Positions 11,901 to 23,900 of a stretch of 64,000 bases of DNA are shown piece by piece. Below the pieces are notes generated by a model, which had not been told where the DNA came from, ran no database searches, and saw only the letters and a list, made by a program, of their open reading frames with translations. Position 1 is the stretch's first letter; each line of letters opens with the position of its first letter. Origin of the DNA: Gnetum montanum. Lineage: Eukaryota > Streptophyta > Gnetopsida > Gnetales > Gnetaceae. The stretch lies in the NCBI GenBank assembly GCA_015680685.1, contig MNCI01022234.1:195-64194 (forward strand), written 5' to 3'. A program made the position numbers and the translations under genes.

Positions 11901-14900
11901 ATGATTCAGCATAGAAATAAAATCAGATCCAGAATGGACAGATACCACATCTATAGTCCCATTGACAGATAAAGAATAAAATAGAAGGCCATCACCCTGC
12001 TTCGGTCTCACTTTCAGGCCTATGCACTGTCTGTAATCATACCCAGAATCGACATTTTGGAAATTCTGCACAACGTTAAAATGAACAAATATTAAAATCT
12101 AACCGTAATATAATTGACAATTCTTCTTATAAGTAACCAGAACAAGTATAAAGGCTGAAATATATTTTCATTTACCTCAAATGGAAACACTGTCTCTCCT
12201 CCTCCTTCAACGTCTGAAAGGTACAGTAAAAACGATGCTACCTGCATTGAAATGATTAGTAATAATGTGTTGGATGTGATGATGCTCTGTAGCAATTGTT
12301 TTTGAAGAGGTAAGAGAAAATTTTATTAATTTAAGAAAATTTAAAGCACACCCATACTAGCCTTGGGACCAATTTTTTTACTGCTACCACCATGCCCTAG
12401 ATTGCTTACTATTCCTACAACTTTTAACTTGAACACTGAAACTGAAACTGAAATCTTATTATATCTCCATAGACCCAAAATGATTTCTTGAACCAATTAA
12501 TTTGTACAAGATGCATCGGTATCAATATTTCTAAAGCATATGAAATGTGTTCAATAATCATGTATTTTACACACATCTTCAAGATATTACCCTAATATCA
12601 ATGGTAATGTATCATATAATTAATACAATGTTCCATTCTAATATTCCATTTGTGTCTTAAAAAGGTAGTTAAACAACACTCTATTTGAAAATGTAGTCCT
12701 TAATATGTTATATTACCTGTAATAGAAATAGCCTACAACCTTGACCTTGCTAAACATTTTATCATCTTGGATTTTGATATCTCTCACTCCTACTATATTA
12801 ATCAATATCATAAAGATTGTTGCATGTAAATATTATATTTGTCCATCAAACTTGCTTCCTTTGTAATTCTAACAATAGAACTCAAGCTTCTTTTAATTTT
12901 CTGCTTTTCTTTAACAATCGTTCAATAACCTTTTATTTCACAATCCTTCAAGCCTCTTGATATTCTACCAATCCAAATCCAAGCTATTGTAAAATCTTAT
13001 AAAGATTTTGAAACTGAATATTTTTTACTTACCCCCACTAAGACTGTCCTGGAATTATAGGATAAAGCAATTTCAAAAATCCTTTTCCAGAAGCTCTTTT
13101 AATTCATAACTCAGTACAAACCTGTGACCTCAGATTTTAGTAACATAAATGCTGATTTGTGGTGCCCAACTTTTATTCCAAATATGAACAATTACAGGGC
13201 AGTGCATAAAAATATGATTGCCATCCTCACAAGAATCTTGCAGAACCATCGTCCGTCCTTTTCATCATGTTATCTATCATCAAATTTTTTTGTGCCATTT
13301 CAAAAAACACATGAACACTAGGAAGGAAATATACTTCTTCCACTGAGCAGTTTGCTTTATCTACTTCACCTGCATGTAAAGTATCGTATCCCTCTGCAAC
13401 TTGTATGAGTTCGGTAGTAAGTTAAAACTTCCAAACAGAATATTACTATCCTCTTGTGGGAAAAAATTACTGTGCCTCATTCACCTATTTTGCTGCACAT
13501 AGTTTTGTTACTAAGACATGTCAGAGCCCTTGTCACTTTGGATAACGCCGCTTGCAGTTAGTACAAATAACATCATAATTCTGTGAAGTAACATTTGGCA
13601 ATTCCTACAATCTGCCAATGCATCTGCAATAAAGTAACCAATGAAAAACTTAAGAGGTTTCTAAATACTGTGCAATGCACATGGAATATAAGATACAAGA
13701 GACCACACAGCTACAAGTTACAAAAAAACTATCCAGCTACAAGCTGCTAAAATAGAAGACGGTCTAGCAACACACGCCAACGTTCTGTTATACATGAACA
13801 AGTACAATGCATTACAGACTCCCAACATGCTACTAATCACCTATTCCTGAGAGGCCACTTGTTGGGAGCTAAAATATATTTTATCTTATTACAGATGAGC
13901 AAACGCTAACAATTTGCTCAACAAAAGCTAGTAATTTATGCTAAGCTGTAACCAATTGTCCTTGGAAATGGTTCATGACCACAAAGTCTTCTGGGAAGAA
14001 GACAAACATGGATATCGGCCATTTTCATTGTGCTTGAAAATTAGGAGGGATACCAAGCAGCCTAGTGTTGACTCTCTAGATGCATTGAAGCAGAGCAGAG
14101 GCTAAAACAGGAAGTCAAGCAAAAGAAAACAAGGAAAATACTTATCTCTCCCACATCTCTACTTATTTTGTTGCTTTTTTGTTGTGCAACTCTTACAATT
14201 GTTAAGCAAACAATTGTCTCATCAAATGTGGATTAATTGCAGAAATATACAAAATACTAGGTACAGAATGTGTCAATTCGGTAAAATAAATATGTAAGCT
14301 AAACTTTCTGCAAGAGCATAAATTTGCAAGGGTGAAACAAAAAACAGTATTTTCACTTCATAATAGAAAGAGTCTTATAAACACAGATGTAAATATATGT
14401 ATACCTGAACTCCCACTATGTTTTTATGTAAGGAACACACAAAAAAGTGGGTTGATGAAACATAACTTCCATTTTTTTTCCAAACAAATTATATCTCTTT
14501 GCTTAAGGAATAATAAGGCACAAAGCATCAATGCAAAGTGCAGTTGCATCTAACATTGAATTATATAAGAAGCACCCAACCACAAACATCATCATCATCT
14601 TTGCCTTGCTCCCATAAAATGGAACTAGCTACAGGAGTTCTCTTTCATTATTCACCTCTATTAAAAGCTAAATCCTTATCTATCTGCAATTTTTCCATAT
14701 CATCTTCAATAGTTTTCCCCACCTCATTTTTAGTTTTCTTTTTGACAGCTTTTCTAGAACTGTGATGTGGCAACATTTTCTAAAAGACTCATTATTTAAT
14801 CATTTTTGGACATGACCAAACCATCTAAGATAACATTCCTATTTTTTTTTTCATTTTTTTTTTTTTTTTTTTTTTTCAATATAAGTCAATCTAAGTCTTC

Positions 14901-17900
14901 CTCTAGTGTTAGGATTGTGCAATTTACTTCTTCTTATAACATTTACCATCCATCTAAGCATTCACATTTCTGCAACACTGATGTGTTGTTCATGCCACTT
15001 TTTTATAGCCCAACATTCAACACCATATAAAATAACAAGCCTCATTACTGCCCTGTAAAATTTTAGCTTTAATTTAATTGGGATCTTTTTATCCCATAAA
15101 ACACCATTAGCCTGTCTCAATTTTGACCATCCTAACTCAATCTTATTTTTTACATCCTCATCAATTTTACTTTGCCATTCACAGCCCCAAGCCCAGATGC
15201 AAAAGGAAGGTTCGCATCAGGTTGGTAGCTAACTGCAAAACTATGCCAAATCCCATAATCCTAATGTGAATTATGGGTCTTCAATTCTATGCTAAACTTG
15301 AATCATTTAGCTCATAATTTTTAGGCTCCACACTGATATACACCTTTCTTGTTTGTGAAACCATGAGGATCATTTTGACAAAATATAAATAAATTAATAA
15401 TGCAATATGAGCAAAGTGCTGAAGCATAGACAAGAGAAATCAGGGGGGAAATCCACCTTTCAGAAATAGTAATTTGTTTTGTAGTGAGAAGCAAACATAG
15501 AAGATGGAAGCAGTCGTCTAATGATCTCATGTTCTATGGGCCAGTAATTCTCTACGTCCTGCCTCACCCTGCATTCAATCTCTTCAATAACCTAGGCAAT
15601 CTCTTGTTGAATCCTACACTCAAAGTCCTTCTGCAGGGCCTCAACTTTGGCCACCAGCTCGGTACTTCAGAGCCAACTCTAACTGAGCCCACTCAGCTGC
15701 AACAAACTCCACCTCTTTGATCCTCCTTGTGGCTTGCTCCTCAACCATGAGTAACCTGTCATCAAGCTCTTTTCTACACTCCGTCTCAAACTATGCCCTA
15801 GTCTCCACAGCCAAAGGGAAGTCAATTTCTTCTATCCCATCATGTTCCTCATCCACTTGGGTTGTGGGTGCAGGCTATTAACCCTGTTCATTATTATTGG
15901 GGTAGCGAATGGGATAGTGATTGGTGCCCTCACCTAACTGTAGCCATCTGGCATAGGTATTTCTAAACCTATTGGTAGGACTAGGATTAGGTGGCTCCCT
16001 AGAAACACATTCCTGTTCAGCACTGACCTTGGAAGCACCCCACAAGGCCAAAATGCTTGGTGGGATGCCATTTTTCTGAACAGGTTAGAAAGTACCTCAG
16101 CAAATTCACACACTGACAAAGAAGTAAGCATTTTCTAAAAGCAAAATGGATACCGTTTATCTTAGAAGCATTCCCCAATTAGACAAGGAACCTTTCTACC
16201 AATTCGGAGACTGGCTCCCAAAATGGTGGCAAAGACAAACACAAGACCTGCCCTCACATCACTGTGGATATCCCATGAAGAATGAAGTCAACAGCATACC
16301 CCAGGCACCTAGCAATTGTTAGAACAACCTGCCATTCCATCAACATGCCCTCTACTTCCAAAATGGCAAATTTGGATATCAAAACATCAATCCCTCTAAA
16401 CTTGGTTTCTTGTAGGAGACCAAGATTAGGGACAATTTTCTAAAAGACTCATTATTTAATAAGGAAAATGTGGCTCTCTTGAGTGTCATCACTCTTACAT
16501 CTCCAAACCCCCTCATGAGAGTGTGCTTGTCCAAGTCAAACTAGTAATGATGCCATGAATAAAGAAAGGATTTTTGGAGAATGAGTTGTCTAGCCTTTGC
16601 TCATTGTGAAAACTTTTGTGCACAAATCTTTGCCCAAGCCTTAAGGTCTCCTTCATCCTATAAATAGAGGGGGGTTTTCTCTCATTTTCACCTTTTGTCA
16701 AGTGAGGGCAGGCTGGTGTGAGGAGTAGATGAGAGAAAGAAAGAAGATTGTGTGAGGATGTTCCTACCTTGTATTTTCGGCTGAGTATGGGGGTTGTCTT
16801 AGTGATCTTTGTGTGATTTTGGGAAGGCATAAGAGGCTAACTTTGCTGCTGCTATTGGAGGCTTTTGTGACTGAATTTTGAGGATTGTTTTCTCCAGTTT
16901 TGGGAGAGGGCTCTGGCTGCACCTTGGACTTGCAATTTGAAGTTGCTTCTTGAGGCAACCAGCTGGACAACAACCTAAGCTTGAAGTGTCTTCTCCCTCC
17001 CCAAATTGACCAAACTAAATTCTAGAGGTGTGTATTCCAAACCTTTGCTGTACAAAAACTTTTAGTAGGTGTTTATTGTTTTATTGGCTTGGACAAGGGA
17101 GGATTATTTCACGGGCATGTGAAATTTCTTCTGAGTTATGAGTCATGCATAGGGTCCTTCATAAGGCATAGATCTAATGTTTGGCATGCATATATTGAGC
17201 TTATGAGTTAGCACTTTCCTTGAGTCATGTGCACTTGGTATTCAATGTTTGTGTGATCATTCTTAAGGAATCTCCCCTATCATTCTATCCAAGGCTAATG
17301 ATCTCTTGTGTGGGCTACAAGGGCTTAGTCCTTGGAAATGCTTGATGGTGTTAACCCCACCATTTTATCCAACCCTGGTGTTCTTCTTGTATGGACTACT
17401 GTAGGGTTGAAGCAACTTAGTGTGTGACAGCTGGATGGCCAATGAGTCCATTCAGTACTCATAAGTAACAAAAAAGCCATGTATATTGATGATTTGTTAT
17501 CTTTTGTACAATGAAAGTGAAGTGCATGTGTTCTGTTTTATTCAGCATTTTTTGTGGTCAGTTTTTGGAAGGTTTTCAACAGAGTTGGCATGTCCCAATT
17601 CATTGTTAAATGAGAATTTCAAAGTTTGGCACCATGTTAATCCATCCTCGCATTCAAGCTTGGTACATTTCAGTTTTCATTTGTCTCTATTTTTCATTTG
17701 GCAATTGAGCTCATGTAGTTTAGTTGTTTTATTTGCTTAAATAAGAATTTTAGTTCTTTGATTATGATTGTCCCTAGTTTAGAGACTGCTACTTTTTCTC
17801 TCATGGTTGTTACCCTCTCTTTACTGTTTTCAGATTCAATTGAGGAAAAAATTAATTAATAATGATAAATAGTCAGCTTTAAAAGTCTGTTCTGCCCAAC

Positions 17901-20900
17901 CAGCTCAGGCCTCTTCTGCCCAAGCTGGTGGGAATCAATCAGGCTGGCTTTGTGGAGGGTAGGACCCTTCAGGATCAGGTTCTCCTCATGCAAGAGGTGC
18001 TGCACTCCCTTCGGACCACGGGCTTCCCCGGCCTATGTCTCAAGCTTGATATCACTAAGGCATATGATACGCTTAGCTGGGAAGCCTTGCACGCCATTAT
18101 GCATCAAAAAGGGTTTGACCAAAGTTTCATCCAACTTTGTATACACATCCAATCCTCCACCGACTTCTCATTCGATGTGGGGGGGCGGCTGTGGGGCTTT
18201 TCATCCCCTGGCAAGGGGTTGAGACAGGGCGACCTGTTTTCGCCCCTGTTCTTCATCATTGCTATGGACCTCATGCAGCATTATTGCAGCACTTCCAGGG
18301 TGGAGGGCGTGGACATTGCTGGGGTGGCCTGTCGGGCTGAACACTACGCAGATGACACCATGCTGCTCAGTCGGGCAGCGGCCCCACAAGCACACTGCAT
18401 TAACATGGCCCTAACCCAACTGGCAAATGAATTGGGATTGGAAATTAACCGCACCAAATCTGTGGCGCATTTTATTAATGTTGATGCGTAAGTAAAAGGC
18501 AGGGTGATGCAAATCCTAGATATCCAGCCTGGGACAACTAAAGACACATACCTGGGCATCCTGTTGTACCAGTGGGGCCGAAACAATTCGTGGGGGCCAC
18601 TCCTGGCAAAGGTTGAGAGGCGTATGAACCACTAGGCCAATCGCTTCCTAACTCGCAAGGGCAGTCTCCTCGTGGCAACCAGAAGTCTCATGGCCATCAC
18701 ACGTTCTGTAGCGGCTGTTGCCACCCCCCCAAACGCCATCACCCACCAGACTAACCGGATAGTCCGAAGCTTTGTTATAGGCATGTAACCGCAGTTATAG
18801 GCGTTTTACATGGCATGTATAGGCATGTAACCGCAGTTATAGGCATGTATATTCAGACCTCTTTTTTTATGGCTGGTATTTTATTCTCCATAATTTTGCC
18901 TTCCAATTAAGGATATTCCAGACACTAAAATTTCCTTAGGCTGAAGGAGAATAATGTGAAATCCCAACTTGCATGAACTATGTTGATAATTATAATTTCA
19001 GATTTATTTTAGGCCCACATTTTCCTCTCCGCTCAGGTTTGTTTACCAAATTCAGGCCCCACTCTCAGACTTTGCCAAATTTAGGATGGCTGAAATTGGA
19101 AAAAATATTAGTTGACTTCCACATGTGAACATTCATGTAGGACCACTATTGTAAGGCAGCAGCAACCTTTCCTTGAGATAAATGAGAAGCAAACCTATGT
19201 GTTGTAACTCCCCATTGTTAATGTCTCAGCTAGTTTCTTATATGGCATTTAAGAACTCACTTGAAATGCACAGTTATCTTCCCTCTATATTAAGTTGAGG
19301 ATAGTAGATCTTTGAAGCCAAGTAGTCTCCTTGGAGTAAGTCTTTTAACAAATAATGAATATTTTTAACATTTTGTCATAGTAAGTTTTCCTTAAATGCA
19401 ATTGAAGTCAAATATTATTTATTTATTCTTGTTTCAAACGCTAACCCCATTATTTTATCAGCAATTAAGTTCTTTTATTTATGCAAAGAAAAGCAAGGAA
19501 ATATATGGGTGATCATGTATGTTTATTTCCTTTCCGAAAGATGAACCTACATGAATTGTGATTAAAAGTCCCTTGGATCCTACGACATGTGGATCACTTA
19601 AATTCACAATTTTTTATTTTTGGAAAGAATTCGAGTTGTATTGATTCCAAAAAGAAAGTTGTACATTAGTATAGCTTGGGTTAGAGCAGCTGACCCCACA
19701 CATTACAGTTAACAAAACCGTAGAGCCTATCTAATTCAACTATCCAAGAATGCCCTCCCCCAAGCAGGCTTTGCCTACACCCACGAAGCTTTACAATCTC
19801 CCTTCCCCTGGGTCCCCACTCACCAAGCCGCACAAACGCCCCAGTCCCACACCTCCTAAGTCATCCTAGCTTTCCCCTACTACTCAATGTGGGCTCTACC
19901 CCTACATTGACCCCCTAATCTCCTCTCCGGGTTGCGAATGAGAGATTGTGTCCACTGTGGTACGGTTCACAAAAGTGTCGATATTGAGTGCCAATCGTTG
20001 CTGGTTCTCTTGTATGATTTGCGCAAGACCTATCCTTTGCTCAGAAATGATGCCCTCCATCCACCATAGGGTCTGGATCTGCATTCGTGTGGCCTCCGAT
20101 TGTGCCTCTCATCTCATGTTCACCCATCTCTCCTGCCACCACTCCCTTTCCTCCTACTTGGCTTGTTCTACCACTCTGCTACATTCCGCTATGATATCCC
20201 AATCAGCCCCTATCTGCCAATGTTTGTCCTCCGTGTCTAGCCCCCGTTCTTGTGGCCCCTTGGTGCCTGTTGCCGTGTTCACTGCCTCACCATCAATTTC
20301 CCAAGGCCCTGTCCTAAGGTCCTACGTCCTGCCTCGCTACCAGGAGTAAACCAACGTGGGCTGCAACAACGGGATCGGCGTTCCCGTCCGCCAAAGCACC
20401 ATGATCACCCCAGGATGTCTCCCTAGCCTCCTACGCTGTAGGGAGTCCTAGAAGTACAACGGCACGTTAATGGGTGCCTCGTGCCACATGTGCTTCAAAA
20501 ACGTAAAATGGACTCCCACCAGTTTGTGGGGGTATCCAGATTGTATGAAGTACCATTCAACCAGGACAGCAGCTTTCTTCCAGACTCCCAATAGCGCCAA
20601 TCTTAGAATGTGAGCACTAGCAGTCCTAGGGATGTCCCCCTAAAAAAATTCGGATGTGTCTGACTGTGCATGCACAACCGACACAACCACCGCCCCCTCC
20701 ACGTTCACACCTAATGTCACTGCCAATGTAGGAACAAACACTATGATTCTCCTACCACAGAATTTGGATTCATTGTTGTGCCAATTGTCATAGAATTGAG
20801 TAGTAGGCAGGTCCTGTTCTACTTCCATATGTCACAGCAAATCTTCCCAGCCCATCCGCTGGACTAGCTACCACAGCTCCGCCTGCGATGTAAATTCTAT

Positions 20901-23900
20901 GACCGATGGTTCAAACAGGAGTTTTTGTCCCATAGTGGCTGACACCTCGTTCCAAAACACATTAATACCCTAGGCCACCGTCACTGATGGCAGCAGCACA
21001 ATGTCCCTGAACACCCGCAAGTTCCGGTGCTTCCACAACACCCACAAAGTAGCCAAAGTTGGCGAATCGTTGTGGCAAGCAAATGGGGGAAGCCGGGCTT
21101 CCCACCAAATAGTTGTTGTGAACTGGCAACTTTGCATGTTGTGCTATAGTGTTTCTATATCATGACGACACATGGGACAAGTGGGCTCCACCTGCATGCC
21201 TTGTTCACGCAACGTGGCATGCACCAAGAGCGCCTGGTGCTGAAGCACCCAGCAAAAGCCTTCACTTTCTCCGGTAAGCGGCCCTTCCAAATTTTCACCT
21301 ACACAGACTCAAACAGGTATCAATGTTTTATGATCTCCTAGGGTTGTTGGTCCAAAAGCCCCAGTGGTTCCATTTCATGAACATGCTGGCACAAGTTCCA
21401 CCAAAGTTGTGAGTCGCCAATCCTTGCCTCCCAACAACAATATTTTTGTCTAAGCAATTGCACCCACAACATCGAATTCATGTTGTGGCCTAGGAATCTG
21501 CGCAAGAGCCGTTGCAGCCCCAGGTTGACCTCGTCCTTGAACTTTAGGAGACTGATCCCCCTTGTTGTTTTAGGCTGAGCCATGTTGACCCAAGAAACAA
21601 AGTGTATTTTTTTGCCCCCTTTGCCCCTTGACCACACAAAATCTTTGATGAGGTCATCAATTTGCTGCATCACCCCCATCGGTGGTTTGGCCATGGACAC
21701 CATGAACCTAGCCATGGCCATCAGCATAGTAGACACAAGGATCATCTTGCCCTTGCATGATAGGAAACGGTTCGTCCAATGCATAGTTTTCATCTGGATC
21801 TTCTCCAACAGCCCCATCCAGGTCTTCTTCCGCTACCAATCAAAAATGGGCATGCCCAAATACTTGTCCTCCATGTTGCTTGGCAAAAGGCCCAATGTTT
21901 GAATGATTTTTGCTCCAACCTTTTGCAATGTGTGCACCATGTGGATGGTTGACTTCCTAGTGTTAATGGTGAGGCCCACCTCCCTGCGTAGCTGGTCTAG
22001 CGCCCGCAACAAGGCCTTGGCTTGAGGCACCGCTACTCTAGTAAACACCATCGTGTCATCAACAAAGTGGACGAACAAACAATGAACCCCATGAATGCCA
22101 AGCCCTTGGACCCCTTCCTCCAAGCAATAGGTCTTGAGCAAATCCATGACCAATATGAACAGCAGCAGTGATAACGAGCCTCCTTGCCTTAAACCCCTCC
22201 CGGTGCCATTGAATCCCCACAGTCACCCATCGATATCAAAGGAATATCAGCTACCCTATTATATCTGTATGCACAAATTGACAAATTTAGCATCAAATCC
22301 CTTCACAAGCATAACTACCCTAAGGGTCACCCAGTTGATCGAGTCATAGGCCTTGGTGATGTCAAGCTTTATGCACATCCCTAGGAATTTGGTCATCCTT
22401 AGAGAATGCAGAATCTCCTACAATAGCAGGACCTGGTCTTGCAGGAAGTGACCTTTGATGAAACCTACCTGATGTAGTCCAACCAACCTAGGCATGAGAG
22501 GAGTCAACCACCCCACCAGCATCCGCAAAAAAATCCTTAGGGGCATGTTGCACACTCCAATGGGCCTGAATTGCCCCGATGATGTTGGGTTCGGGAATTT
22601 CGGCAGAAAGACTATCTGGGAGCAATTAATCTCTTTTCTTACTTTTTGCCAAGTGAGCATTCTGTTGAAAGCATCAAGCAGGTTAGCTCCCAAAATCTCC
22701 TCGAATTCCCTAAAGAATTCGATGGGCCACCCATTTAGCCCTAGGGCTTTATTAGTTGGCATTGCCTACATGGCCGTACGTAGCTTAGCCCGTGAAAATA
22801 GCTGCAGTAACTATTGATTATCTACCCCAGTTAGGATCCTAGGGACATTGACCAAGATGGGTTCGGTGCACCTCCATCTCCACACCTCCTCCTAGTACAC
22901 TTGCAACTGTTCTAGCCCTTGCCGCCCGTCCAACCACTCTTCATCATCAATGCCCTACAGTAAAGTTTGCAACTCGCTTTTGATTACCCTATGGGCTTTC
23001 GTAGCCACAAAGAAGAATTCAGCGTGCCAATCTCCCTCCCTTAACCATGTCACCTGCGACCTCTGTTTCCAATAGGCTTCTTCCTCCCTATCCAACTCCT
23101 AGAGCTCTGTGAGGAGGGCTTGCTCTTCCTGTCCAAGGTCCTCTCCTTCCTCCTGTTGTCGTTGGAGTTCCCGTAGTTGAACCTAAACTTGTGACTTGTA
23201 GCCCCTGAAGCTGTATTTTTTTATGGAAGCTACATTTTTTTTCTGCTTGAGGGATCTCAACCCTACCCTTAGGAATTCCCTGGGTTCTTGTGTGCCATTG
23301 TATTTTTCCATGTAGCGTGTACCAAGTTCCTCAACCAAGTCTTGTTCAACCAGGTCTATTTGAACTTAAACGGATGGGGAGCTTTATCCACTGTGGTCTA
23401 GATTCTACGAATAATAGACCTATGATCCAACGCCTGTCTTTCCTTACCTTTAGCATGAATGTCTGATTCCATCAAGAGGCTAGCGTCGATCCACACCCTG
23501 TCAATCCTTGACTGAACCTGGTCCATCCCTCTTCGTCTATTGCTCCACGTGTATCTGCAGCGTATAATTTCCAGATCGACCAGGTCATACTCCTGAATGA
23601 ATGCATTACAATCCTTGGCCCTCGAGGGGTCAAAGCAATCTCCCCCTGACTTTTCCCAGTAGAACATCCGTTGATTAAAGTCGCCAATCATTATCCACTT
23701 GGTTGTATTGCCAACAAGGGCCGCCATGTGCTTGAACTCCTGGATGTGAGCCTCCCAACTCTGAGCCCCATATATGTTGGTAACCCAAAGTTTGGCCTGC
23801 AGCATGTGCATGATGAGGCTCAAATCAGATGCATCCACTATAGCAACCATGTCCTTGGTCAGGACTGCCAATCCTCCCGCTCAATCCCTACTGGGCACCA

